DNA from: Saturnia japonica
Taxonomy: Eukaryota > Arthropoda > Insecta > Lepidoptera > Saturniidae
Reading direction: 5' to 3'
Assembly (NCBI GenBank): GCA_033032175.1
Contig: CM065325.1
Location: 4,120,930-4,184,929 of the forward strand
DNA length: 64,000 bases
Shown: piece after piece, positions 34,051 through 44,822 of the stretch
Numbering within the stretch: position 1 is the stretch's first letter
Layout of the letters: the number at the start of each line of letters is the position of its first letter
Position numbers and translations under genes: made by a program
Notes under the pieces: model-generated
Seen by the model: the letters and a program-made list of their open reading frames with translations, nothing else
The model's database searches: none
Told to the model about the DNA's origin: nothing

Positions 34051-34610
34051 TTCTTTGATTCAATTTTAGACATTGTTTTTACATTCACTTTTGTACTATG
34101 CCCCTTAGTTTTATAAGAAGCGACACCAAGAGGTTAATTATTTTCTCGACTTCGGTATAAAAAAAAAAAATGTAATAAGCCTATACAAGTTAAAGTGAAT
34201 ATAAGACAAAACATTATAAAGGTCTGAAGATTTTTTTTCAAATCTATTCATTCAAAAGTTATTCTTGGTGAACGTTAAATTTTTCGTCAATTTAAAAGGT
34301 TTTTGAATTTCATAGTGAAATTATTATTTTTGTTGGAAAAATATGTCGGAAACTTAACGGACAACATTAATTGGACTTTTAACACATGTTATCCAATAGT
34401 TTTGTTGCAATAATATAAAAACAAAATAACTTTTTAAAATTATCTTTAAAATTAGGGTCATAGACCTTGAAAAACCTTTAAAAAAATCAGACCTTTTTTT
34501 AGTAAAACTTTCAATTTCTTACAAAAATATGTACAGAACTTCCCTGAATGGAAGCCAGTCATTGTAACAATATCACCAAAACCTCAATAATAATTGAAGC
34601 ATAGTAAAAC

Positions 34611-35042
34611 TCTAACGGTGGGCGATTATGAGATATACTAATGTAATCATTCGATTATGAAGATATCTCGGGATATCTCGATTATAACCATTAGTAATTA
34701 CTAACATTAGTAGTTACCAGTATATTAGGAATTACTATTTTTAGGTTATTAATATTAGTAGTTACTAATTTGATAAGATTAGTAACTATTACGAACGAAC
34801 AAGCTTTTTATCAGCCCTTCGGTAGCTATATCTGTTTATGTAAAGAACTCCGCTGACGATTGATCAACCTTTTATTAACTATTTGGTATATACATTGTTT
34901 TATAAAACCTCCTTTACGACTGAACGACCTTTTTTAGCTTACAAATCAACTTTATTAATAAGTACATAATTAAATTCACTAATACATCATTCATCATCGA
35001 AATATTTCAATTATGTAAATCATTCATAATCGCCCGCCTCTA
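34611..35042. mobile_element. hAT-like MITE
   Basis: About 430 bp with terminal inverted repeats: left TAACGGTGGGCGATTATGA (34613), right reverse complement TAGAGGCGGGCGATTATGA, 16 of 19 identical. Outside are candidate 8-bp duplications AGTAAAAC (34603-34610) and AGTTAAAC (35043-35050), 7 of 8 identical; 8 bp is the hAT length. The interior is A+T-rich with iterated 'ATTAGTAGTTAC' and no transposase. Confidence 0.7.
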
Positions 35043-35050
35043 AGTTAAAC

Positions 35051-36442
35051 ATTCTTGATAAAAACAATAAAAAAATCAATCTAATTGAACGTTTCACTTA
35101 AAAGCGGGCTGCAATACCTACGTCACCGGTTAGGTACACGAACAAAAACTCTACTAAACCAAAACTCACCGCACGTATTCCGCGTACCCGATTGTAATGA
35201 AAGCCGGAACTTTTCCAACGGATTAGCTAGCTGGTAGTTGGATCCAGGTGATCCCCGGTCAAATCTCACTTATTCCGAGCTTGTTTCAAAACAACTTTGC
35301 CTCAAAACTAACGAACCTGCCAGTTAAAATCTCTTTTTGCTTGCGAATGTAAATTAATTGCGGTTTTATTACACTTATCTAGGTATACTTGGATTGTAAA
35401 ACGTAATCTAAATACAAAGTATCATCCAAGTTGTTGGAGCTGTTTCCGAGAAACCAATTATAACATAGTGATTACCATAGATTACAAGCGTCAAGCGGAC
35501 CGTATGCTTGTTGGCCACTTTCGTTGTATAAAAAAGTTGGCAGTATTTGTCTATCTGGATACCGCTCACTAATATTGGGACTTTGTGGTATTATAAATGA
35601 CTATTATGAAATTGCAGTAAAAAGAATACAAACAGCAAACAAACAAAAAAAAATAACAAGAGGTTATCGAGATATTCGCTCCAGTTTCAAACTTACAGAC
35701 TCACACATAGATAGTCAAAAAAATTCTCTAAATTAAATCTTAAATTTTTTGGCATAATATCTTGTCTAAAAAATAAACGTAGGTAACAATAATCTTGCCA
35801 ATTGGTTGATGTAGAAATGATTTAGTTCATAAATTTTCACAGATACTTCACACATTATCTTTTGTTTTATTTGGGTACCTACTCTCATCGTAGAATTCTA
35901 AGAAAATTAAAATAACTTTTACATTTTTATTATATTTTTAGTTGGTTTGATTCCCGGTATAGGTAACTTTTTTTAGAATTTTATTTTACTTACAGATAAC
36001 TAAATTAAGAAATCCACGGATTCCTTACAATATGAAATTCGTTATCGAATAGCAATTCCCATTGGAATCATTTACTTGGAAAATACATCGTACTGGAGGT
36101 ATACTGATTGCTTTATTATAACACTCTAGCTTCAATATCTCTTATTATTTAATTAGTTATACTCATAGATGTATATATAATACTACATCTATGGTTATAC
36201 TAGCTGACCTATGCAAATATTTCGCACATTTATAGAATGTACACAATCTAGCAGCTGTCTTGTTAGTTAAATAGATGGCACCTCGTATATTTTAGTTGAA
36301 TATACATAATATTTGAATTAGGAATATCATCATTAAATATTCTTTTTGAAGTAAACACTTCTAAAGGAAGGTTTGGATAGGGAGTAAATTCATATAAGTC
36401 GTCATCGACATGGTCACGTGACGTTTTAACGATAAACGCAAT
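35051..36442. other. No gene seen
   Basis: A GC-richer patch at 35110-35330 and a 70-codon frame at 35524-35736 (no ATG) have no further support. Confidence 0.4.
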
Positions 36443-36868
36443 CATCATCATCATCATTTCAGCCGCAGGACGTCCACTGCTGAACATAGGCCTCCCCCAT
36501 AGATCTCCAGAGCGACCGATCTTGTGCGGCCTGCACCCAACGGCTCTCAGCGACCTTTATTATGTCGTCTTTCCATCTAGTTGGGGGCCGTCCTACGCTG
36601 CGCTTTCCGGTGCGTGGTCTCCACTCGAGAACCTTTCTGCCCAAACAGCCGTCAGTTCTCCGAACTATGTGCCCAGCCCACTGCCACTTCAACTTGCTAA
36701 TCCTTTTGGCTATGTCGGTTATACCTTAGTTTGTCTACGGATCTTCTCATTTCTGATTCGATCTCGTAGAGAAACACCAAGCATAGCCCTCTCCATAGCT
36801 CGCTGAGCGACCTTGAGCTTACTTATGAGGCTCACAGTGAGCGACCACGTCTCTGTGCCGTATGATTG
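36443..36868 (-). mobile_element. RTE-clade LINE 3' end (reverse transcriptase C-terminus)
   Basis: Minus strand, from about 36868: 'SYGTETWSLTVSLISKLKVA', 'MERAMLGVSLRDR', then a two-base insertion in 'AAGGTATAACC' (about 36720) shifts the frame before 'KWQWAGHIVRRTDG' and 'RPRTGKRSVGRPPTRWKDD'. The protein ends 'VQQWTSCG' and the element ends in a (GAT)n tail at 36443-36457. The C-terminal 77 codons are open. The best copy of this family in the window; the plus ORF 36522-36806 is its shadow. Confidence 0.9.
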
Positions 36869-37044
36869 TGATATGATTTATAAGGCTAGTACTAATGTTT
36901 GGAAAATTTTGCAATGGATTATCATATTAAAATAAAATGATATAGATTAAGCGACTGTGTCCTACAATATTACAATAAAATTAGGTCTATATAGCCTTCA
37001 AATTACTTAAAATCGGACATGAATTTTTTAGATAAAATAAAAAT

Positions 37045-37173
37045 ATGGATCTACTATCTGAAGGTGACCTCCCACAGTCTGTAATACTGCGGATTCTCAC
37101 GCACGACCGCAGGCTGTCGAGCACGGATGTCATGGGAAGAGCGTCGTCTGTGGTAGCACAGATAAGTCTGTAG
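37045..37173 (+). CDS. Short ORF with F-box-like pattern
   Basis: 42 codons from ATG (context AATATGG) to TAG. Reads MDLLSEGDLPQSVILRILTH then 'LSSTDVMGRASSVVAQI'. The spacing of LP, L..IL and an 'L(S)STD' turn resembles the F-box, which recruits substrates to SCF ubiquitin ligases, but the terminal C..W of the motif is missing and the frame stops. Third positions are GC-richer than the flanks, which suggests real or recently real coding. It could be a first exon, a retrocopied fragment or chance. No strong donor follows. Function not assigned. Confidence 0.28.
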   Translation: MDLLSEGDLPQSVILRILTHDRRLSSTDVMGRASSVVAQISL

Positions 37174-37466
37174 TCTTAATATACAGTACGTGCCTGTGAA
37201 TCCACAATATAACGGACCACCTTAAGATCGATATAAGTGTATATATTGATTCTTGGGGGAACATAGCACCAAACGTCACCATGGAGAAGTAAAACTATAA
37301 CGACTATAATATCTCCGAAAATAAAATAAGAATATTACAATACTTGCGATGTAAATTTTAAAAAGGGAAATAAAAAAAAAAAACTCTTAAATAAAAATAA
37401 AATTGATTAGATTATTTATATACTCAGAATCGTTTTACTTGCATGTCACTAATTGCTATATATACA

Positions 37467-38282
37467 TTAGGTCATTACATATGAAATTGGCATTTTGTAC
37501 GGGAGGAATATAAAGTCAATTATTTTTTTTGTAAAATATATTTAATTAATCAAAGTAAGCACCGTTGTTATCTATGCACTTTTGCCATCTCATAGGTAGT
37601 TCATTGAACCCTTTACTTAAAAATCCATGGGGGCGAGAATCAATAAACTCTTTGAAGGAGGTTTGGACTGCCGCATCGGAGTTGAATTTTTTTCCTTGTA
37701 AGAAGTTGTCCAAATTCCGGAAAAAATGGTAATTTGTTGGAGCAAGTTCCGGGGAGTACGGTGGATGTCGCAGACATTGCAATTGTAGTTCATCTAACTT
37801 AGTGGTTGTTTGTTGTGCAGTGTGTGGTCTTGCGCTGTCGTGAAGCAGCAGTGGCCTAGAGCGATTGACCAATCTTGGTTGTTTAGCAGCTAGTTCTTCC
37901 TTCATAGTTTGCAGTTGCTGACAATAGATATCTCCCGTAATCGTTTGGTCAGATGTTAGAAAGCTGTAGTGAACGACACCGGCGCTAGTCCACCAAACAC
38001 TTGCAAGTAACTTTTTCTGAGTCAATTTTCATTTAGGGCAGGATTTGGCTGGGTCTCCAGGGTTCAGCCATTGCGGCGAGCGCTTCCGATTATCGTACAG
38101 TATCCACTTTTCATCACAAATAATTATTCGATTTAAAATCCCTTCATAATTGTGTCGGTTGAGCAAAGTAACAGAGCAGTCGACGCGTGTTTGCAAGTTT
38201 GATTCACTCAATTCATGAGGTACCCATCGTTCAAGTATTTTTACTTTACCGATTTGCTTCAAGTGGATTAATACAGTTTTGG
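37467..38282 (-). pseudogene. mariner transposase pseudogene, D-to-N at the third catalytic site
   Basis: Minus-strand mariner with an intact 3' end: stop at 37546, 'CIDNNGAYFD' C-terminus, and terminal repeat starting TTAGGTCATT at 37467. Motifs: 'RWVPHELSE' linker, first D in 'ICDEKWILYDN', second in 'LLLHDSARPHTAQ', then 'PPYSPELAPTNYHFF', where the third catalytic Asp is Asn (AAT, 37732-37734) and YSPD has become YSPE. One in-frame TGA (38029-38031) replaces an expected Arg, as CpG decay would do. The N-terminal DNA-binding domain is missing; at about 38283 the sequence changes to a Helitron head. Closest in my memory to the cecropia/Hsmar1-type D,D34D mariners. Cannot be active. Confidence 0.93.
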
Positions 38283-38391
38283 GTTTAAATAGGTTTTTTG
38301 TTAAAGGTATTGTATATACTTTCATATGCATTTAGTAAAAAGCTGTTATTTTGACATTACAAAGACACTTCAATTCTATTAATTGTATAGA
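38283..38391 (-). mobile_element. Helitron family A 5' head abutting mariner
   Basis: Minus strand from 38391: A|TCTATACAATTAATAGAATT, 'GAAGTGTC', 'CAGCTTTTTACTAAATGC', 'ATGAAAGTATATACAATACC', then direct transition into mariner sequence. The first ~15 codons of the minus ORF at 38029-38331 are Helitron, the rest mariner. Confidence 0.7.
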
Positions 38392-39229
38392 TAATGTTTT
38401 TCCCGATGTATTACTTTACTCTAAGCAACGACATCTGCCCTCATATTATCGGAGTTCTTATTTCTTAAAACTAAAACAGGTTCCAGTTAAATTTATTTGG
38501 TAACTACGCATATTCATTTTAATATATGTTACTTCTAAATATGTATTATATGTAAACAATTAAATTATATTTATACTACGTACGACTTTTAAACACAGAA
38601 TATATTATATAAACCTACTACATGTATGGAATATATACGTTTACCATGGACGTATAAAAAAGTATTTTATACATCCATGAAATTTAGTATGAGTTTTACC
38701 CCCTTTATTTCTTTCTTACCAAAACCATAAATTATAAATTTTCATATCCCTATTTTCAGATATGATGGGTTCTTCATACAAACTTTCACCCAAGTTTTAT
38801 TCCCCCCCCCCCTCATGTGGAATTACACAATGAAATAAGTCACTTGTAGCTAAACTGTATAATCCAGATAATTTACAATAGGCATAATATTGCTTAGAAT
38901 ATATAAACTCCCGCGAGCCGCGTTTGAAGTCATAAAATAAAACCGTAATTACTTATGCCGTACTGCGTAGTTAAGCAGTTTAAAAATACTTCTGCCAATT
39001 TTAAAAAGAATACTAGATTATCATTTAATATGTAATTATTATAAATACAATATATTTCTTATTAAGTATAACAATGTCAATAAATCAACAAACTTGTTGA
39101 CATTGATAACGCTGTCATTTCAAAATTACTGCACATGCGCATATTAAATCAACAAACCGGTTGGTATGGCAGCCGATGTAATTCCGCCATTATCGCGCAT
39201 GCGCATTTGGTGTTGACATATCTTGTTCT
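38392..39229. other. No gene; poly(C) tract and hairpin
   Basis: A poly(C) run at about 38803-38813 and 'TACAAACTTTCACCC' are seen in AT-rich DNA. CAATGTCAA (39072-39080) and TTGACATTG (39097-39105) form a 9-bp stem. Confidence 0.5.
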
Positions 39230-39408
39230 TAGAAACTTTATTCCCCTATTTTGTACCCTTACAGTATTATTTTCGCAACAAAAAGTACCCTATGTCCTTT
39301 CCCGAGATCCAATCTATCTCTATACCAAAATTCATCAGAATTGGTTCAGTGTTTTAAGCGTGAAAACGTAACAGACAGTTACTTTCGCATTTATAATATT
39401 AGTATGGA
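39230..39408 (-). mobile_element. Helitron 5' head (GCGAAAGTAA type)
   Basis: Minus strand begins A|TCCATACTAATATTATAAAT at 39408; shares 'TACCCTATGTCCTTTCCC' and 'GTGAAAACGTAACAGACAG' with 27520-27714. Confidence 0.65.
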
Positions 39409-40152
39409 TTATTCGGAAATCTCTTCTAATCTTGAAGCGTCTAAAATAAATAATATTTTGTTTTATATTTAATATATTTTTGAGCTCTAAGATTGATTAG
39501 TGTAGTACCTAATAAATAAACATGAAATTCTGTTTGTATGATAATCTTTTGTTGATGTTACAGATTGAAAGACGTGATAAATTGTATTATCTTCTGAGTT
39601 ATGAGTTTTTAGAATAAACACAAATAATGGTAAATCAACGAAATCCATATTTCTTTGTTGTAAATTTTTGCACGCTATAAAAGCAACCACTTATTTTATA
39701 AACATACAACAACTGTAAAACGGATATAATAAGCGCACGAGTTGAATACAGTCAGAGCCAGAGGTGAAGAGAGAGAGCATCTCCCCATCTCCCTTCGACG
39801 TTTGCACGCACGCATCGCCCCTCGCGCCCTTTCTGTAATGATGTAAAAAGTGTTGTCTTTGACAAGTATCGTATGCTTACTGATCTTGATAATGCTCAAG
39901 TTGCTGCCCAGTGTTATTTTTTCTTTTAATAATAACTGATCCGAGACCAGCAACTTCTATTACGAAAAACATGTTTTTATTCATCTCTAAGCACGGGAAA
40001 TGGTGAAAAAGGAATTTGATGATGATTAATTAGAGATTTATTTTTTTAGTTTGAATTCCCTGTGTGAAATATTTGATAAAAAATGTTTAATAAATGATTA
40101 CCTTGTTTTTTCATTAAGTTAATCTTAAGTAAATGTTAAATTTAAAACAACT
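39409..40152. other. No gene seen
   Basis: A GC-richer block at 39745-39845 ('GAGAGAGAGCATCTCCCC', 'CGCACGCATCGCCCCTCGC') could be regulatory; nothing else is visible. Confidence 0.35.
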
Positions 40153-40162
40153 TTGAAATTTA

Positions 40163-40413
40163 GCCTAGTGGTCGTAAGCGCGAATGCTTTGAGAGAGGTC
40201 TTGGGTTCGAATCCCAGGTCGAGCAAAGTGTTATTGGGTTTTTTCTATGAAATTCTCATTAGCAGCTCGGAGTTTGGATTCGTGCCCGATTAATGGCAAT
40301 AGGCTCGCCCCCTATTACATGGGACCTAAAAACATACTCGGCGAATTGTGGGTGTACATTAGTACACCTCTGCCTAACCCTTCGGGAAATACAGGCGTAA
40401 TGGTATGTTTATG
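40163..40413 (+). mobile_element. tRNA-derived SINE (family 2) with 10-bp target duplication
   Basis: A 251-bp insertion flanked by perfect TTGAAATTTA at 40153-40162 and 40414-40423. A-box-like 'TAGCCTAGTGG' at the start, B-box GGTTCGAATCC at about 40204, then 'CCGATTAATGGCAATAGGC', 'CCCCTATTACATGGGACC'. The tail is not poly(A) but ends 'GTAATGGTATGTTTATG'. A standalone copy of the SINE embedded in the two composite repeats. Confidence 0.88.
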
Positions 40414-40423
40414 TTGAAATTTA

Positions 40424-41131
40424 TCAACATCCTCATTATGGACAGTAATAATAATTCTAATTAGGTCTCAGCACTATCGAATTCCTTAACTCTGCATTTA
40501 ATTCACCCGCTTTATACATGTATTCGATAATCACAACAATAAAAATAAATGTGTTCTCATGTACGAACGTAAGGAGTTAGGTATACGTATACTTTGTTGA
40601 TTAGTCACACTTGATGCTAATTGACGCCTAAGATCGAAAGTGACTAACTTCATCACAATAAACTAATGAGTATAGCAAGCAACTTCATAGTGTAGACTTT
40701 TTTAAATGTGCGTGTGCATCGTAAAAACTCACTCTCAACATTTTTTTATAATGCGCCTAAAACATTAAGAAGTAAGCCCATTTCTTAGATACTTGTGTCT
40801 GATACTCATAAGTCGTCCTGTACAAATACAAGTATCGCCCTTTATCAATATATCAATTAGAAAAATAGAAAGATTAATTAATTACCTATATGCGACAAAA
40901 TTCAGTATCGTACAATATTTATTGGTTTAGCGCGTAGATATACACGAGTTTCATCCCTAAATATAAAAGCTATGAAAAGGCACCATGGCCTAATAAATAA
41001 AAATGTGAAAATATTATTGTTCAATGACGCTGAACATGAATACGTTTGTTTAAATATTTATAAACTATGTGTGTGTATGCGTTGCTCAAATCAGATGGAT
41101 TGGTTGCTTATACTATTTATTATAATTTAAA
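40424..41131. other. No gene seen
   Basis: AT-rich, no repeats recognised. Confidence 0.5.
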
Positions 41132-41397
41132 CTAGCTGTGTTCCCAGTTCCGCTCGCGTAGTTTTCTTGAAACTAAAATAACTCTTTATTGAATAAAGAT
41201 ACCGTGATAATTTTTCTTATTGATAAACTCCATAACTTCTTTGTTTCTGATTAGGATGATTCTTTTTTTGTTAATGGTGGTCTCATTTTAATTTCATTGA
41301 CATTGGGTTTTCATCCTCAAAGATACGCAAGGAAGCTCTTTAAAATCATTGAAGCAGGTTCTCTTTTTTGTTAAAAACTGTCTTGTATTTATATAGA
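41132..41397 (-). mobile_element. Small Helitron, full length (266 bp)
   Basis: Minus strand from A|TCTATATAAATACAAGACAG (41397) to 'GAACACAGCTAG' (41132) followed by T, with 'TACGCGAGCGGAACTGGGAA' just before the end. Fragments of the same family are at 1497-1660 and 2613-2800. Confidence 0.65.
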
Positions 41398-41529
41398 TAG
41401 TTTATAATCGTATATTTATAATGTTTATCATGCCGTACAAATACTAAATGTTTAGTCTTAACACGTCAAAATGACTGCAATGTACCTCATGGTAAGAACA
41501 GTAGAATTCAAGAACAACGATGACTATCA

Positions 41530-41765
41530 AGAGATCTTCAATCCATTGCCGGCCGTCGTTTGTATGCAAGACATGCAAGCTTGCAAGACCATCGGCTGTG
41601 TTTTGTTTGGTGGTCGCGAACTAGTCGGGTATAGATACTTTACCACCTTACTTGATTACTGGATAATTGGAAATACACCGGCTGATTCCAGAAAGTGACA
41701 TGCCCTTACGTACTCTGCGGCTGATGTATCGTAGTCGCGATCCATTTGGACAAAATTGATTCGTC
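41530..41765. repeat. Interspersed repeat, family C (copy 5)
   Basis: 'GGTGGTCGCGAACTAGTCGG', 'GAAATACACCGGCTGATTCC' and a second 'CGTAGTCGCGATCC'. The 75-codon ORF 41471-41698 lies in it. Confidence 0.6.
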
Positions 41766-42232
41766 CTGCCATTCAGCTTCTACTTTCCTACCATTCTTAT
41801 TTCTATCCAATTCATTTTCCATTTTCACGTTATGTTTCACTGATTTTCAAAAAAATGTAATCAGTTTAATCTAGTTAATATATTTTAGTCTATATAAAAC
41901 CTTAGACTCTTAATCAAAAACAAGAAAACCTAAATAAAACCTAAACTTAAAAAAAATTAAACCCTTGTTAACAAAGGAACATGTTGTACACCTTGTTTTT
42001 ACTTATAAGGATTCTGAAGAAGTAATTCCTAAAGAAACTTCAACCTCAAAATATTGTTAATAATAAACTTTCAAACTTCCATTCTGAACTCAAACACCTG
42101 GCTCTATGAATTTCATAGAATGTAAAAAGTATATCCACCATAATTTAGTAAACTAACATCGCGGCATTATGAACATCCTTGCTAAATATAATTATAATAA
42201 TTTAAATGGAAATAAATAAATAAAATGATAGT
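41766..42232. other. No gene seen
   Basis: A+T-rich, no recognised features. Confidence 0.5.
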
Positions 42233-42500
42233 TGGAAGAGGATGGAGAACATCAGTTGGACAGAAAAGATTACAAATGAAGAAGTGTTAAGAATGGTTGA
42301 CGAGGAAATACAGTTGTTTAGAAACATAGATGACAGTAGAGGAAAGATGACTGAACATTGATACGGCACGACAACTTCATTAAAATAATTTTGGAAGAAA
42401 AAAATTAAGTAAAGTGAGGAAGAGGAATACCTAGACCAAGCTTTTTCTAACAGATGAATGATACAGGCATAGGATAAGAAACAATGACGACTGTTTCACC
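42233..42500 (+). pseudogene. RTE-type LINE remnant (second subfamily)
   Basis: Plus frame reads 'WKRMENISWTEKITNEEVLR', 'MVDEEIQLFRNI', then stops and frameshifts, with 'QMNDTGIG' and 'ETMTTVSPT' further on. This is the recognisable C-terminal signature (ISW..KITNEEVL) of a LINE reverse transcriptase common in insects. Too short and broken to show as a long ORF. Confidence 0.6.
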
Positions 42501-44040
42501 GACAAGAGCAGAGTTCTTAGATTAAAGAAGAAAAATATATTCCCAATTTGTAAAATAAAATGAAAGATCGTAAATGAAACAAATCCACTTAAAGATTAAC
42601 TAATCCTTATTAATCATTCCTCGAGTGATATCAAACTTAATGACAGAAATTCTTCATATCAAATTACAGTTTAAAGACCACTCATGTTCATCTAGGTAGT
42701 TTATTAAAATTTTAATAAAGGGACTTCCAGACGTAACATGAGAATTTATCTTAGACTTCGCTTGATAAAGCGTCATTAGAAGTGACCGTTGTAAAGGTCA
42801 TGTTAGAAAACACCTCGTTTTTATTTTTCTTATTCGATCTTAAAGAAAATGTTGAGTTTGTACGATTGTAACTAACATTGTCCCGTGATGGAGATCTTTT
42901 ACTATGCGTTTTATCATAGGCCAGTCAATTTAATTAGTTAAGAGTAGTTTATGGAAACCAAGTACTATAAAAACATAGAAGCGTAGGTAACATATTAAAA
43001 TGTCGAAAATTTTAAACATTATATCTTATTGTATTGATTTTAAGTTAAATTTTCTTTAGTCTCTTCACACTGTAGATTTTTATATACTCAAAATGCCAGT
43101 TAGGTACCAAATATTTTAATTTATCTATTATTTCAAATGAAATGTTTACATTTGATATGACCATATTTACTAAATATTAAAATTATAATTTAGGAATATT
43201 AAATTTTAATTTGTCCTCAAGTTAAATAATTTATCTATAAGTATATTTTTTGCATATCATAATATCCATAAAGGTATGTTAAAGGTAAGGTATAAACATA
43301 TGCACACTATATCTATTTTAAAGACAACTAAAAGAACATTTAGTGCAATTTTACATATGAAACTTGTTCAGACAGCGCTCGCTTCTATATTTATTACTTA
43401 AAAACAGTACAAAGTGGTGATTTACAGGCTCGTAAATTAGCTACACACACGGACGGTGTAATTCATTCACTATTACAAAATATTATTTATGTTTCTGAAC
43501 GATTTTGAGTCACAAAATCGTTGTTATTATTATTTATTTCATTGTCAATTAGATATTTGCTTGTAAAATGTGAAATACGTTTGGTGAAATAATAAATTAT
43601 ACAAACATTCTAGAATAATCTATTCAATTTTATTGGGATCAATACTGGGTGGTAGGACGCGACAAATGTCTTCGACAATTAAAATTATTATTTTATGAAA
43701 CCTTCTACTCTTATTTATCAAAAATGAAAATTGTTTCAACAAAAATCAAAATTGTTATAAGACAAATTAAAATTAATTATTAAAAGACTAATATGTTGTA
43801 ACTATTTTTTTACATTTTTACATTTTCCGCTATAAAGAACCATGTATAACAAGTATTCCATTGCCATGCTAAAAGTAATTTTTCGCACCGACGACGCCGC
43901 GGTGACTACGTATTTGTGCACGACGCTTCATTCCCATCTAATTTGAAAATATTTTTATGCTGAAAAGAATAGAAAGACAGCATAAATTTAAAATATAAAC
44001 ATACAAAATACTAACGAATACGAATATATTTTATTTTAAA
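42501..44040. other. No gene seen
   Basis: AT-rich. A short patch at 43885-43925 is GC-rich ('CACCGACGACGCCGCGGTG') in a 34-codon frame from ATG at about 43841; no splice support. Confidence 0.4.
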
Positions 44041-44412
44041 ATCCCAGAGGATGTGACTGTTTCGTCATCCAGACCAGACATATTTCTTTATTCTCGGGGA
44101 ATCAAGCGTATAGTACTTGTAGAGCTTACTGTACCGTGGGAAACTAATATACCTAAAAACCACGCAATAAAAATGAATAAATATTACGATCTATGTAAAA
44201 AGTTAACCAAGAACGGCTATGCGGTTAACTTATATGCGGTGGAAGTGGGAGCGAGAGGTATTCCAGCGAAATCTCTCTATAACTTGTTAAAAGACCTCGG
44301 ACTGTCGAGAATATCAGTGAGTTCTATTTTAGAACGGGTATCTAAAGCAGCAGGCTCTTACCAAATCTGGCTTGGCAGGGAGGGTATCGCGGGCAGTCAA
44401 GGTGAGCGCTGA
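44041..44412 (+). pseudogene. Retroelement-associated endonuclease-like domain fragment
   Basis: An open frame of about 124 codons (frame open from 43999) with no usable ATG; similarity-like sequence starts 'IPEDVTVSSSRPDIFLY'. Key motifs: RPD, 'RIVLVELTVPWETN', 'NKYYDLCK', 'VEVGARGIPAKSLYNLL'. A D...ExT-type core followed by a conserved VEVG.RG segment is typical of a domain found in retroelement-derived proteins of many invertebrates and fits a PD-(D/E)XK nuclease pattern; that assignment is from memory. Ends at TGA (44410-44412), with GC-rich decayed sequence to about 44525. No reverse transcriptase lies upstream, so this is an isolated remnant. Could also be a domesticated exon. Confidence 0.5.
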
Positions 44413-44704
44413 TGTGCATCATAAGGGGGCCCCTTAAACTTACACCTGGGTTGCTAGTCCCGGGGACTGCTCGTGTTCGCTCTGTCTGCTACACGATGGA
44501 CCCGGCACCTGGACGATGAATCCATGGAATGCTAAGATGTTTGTCTCTTTTTTTATTATACATTCATTGTGATTTTGGTAAACTTTACCTATTAGAATTA
44601 AGGCGAAAAACAATATTAATCACTCTTTTAGTTAGGTGGTTCAATCCTTCCGCATGTCTCTTCAGTTGACATCGTCACAAATATCTGATAACAAAATCTC
44701 ATCA

Positions 44705-44822
44705 CATGACAAGCGCAGTGGTATAGCGTATATGACTGACTTTTGTGTGATGAACAGAATTGTCAATTATATTTCTGGGTGTTCAATATGTGTATGTATA
44801 TATGTCAGCTGTTACTTAGTAT
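44705..44822 (+). mobile_element. SINE family 1, internally deleted
   Basis: A-box-like 'AGCGCAGTGG' (44712-44721) joins directly to the SINE body 'TATGACTGACTTTTGTGTGA', so the B-box segment is deleted. Counterparts at 9211 and 11780. Confidence 0.65.

Noticed and set aside
36522..36806. 94-codon plus ORF, also seen reversed at 22190-22423
   Set aside because: Shadow frame of the RTE reverse transcriptase C-terminus on the other strand.
38029..38331. 100-codon ORF that looks like one protein
   Set aside because: It is a Helitron head read through into a broken mariner; it stops at a TGA that replaces a mariner Arg codon.
40163..40240. tRNA gene
   Set aside because: Same reason; bounded by target-site duplications, hence a SINE insertion.
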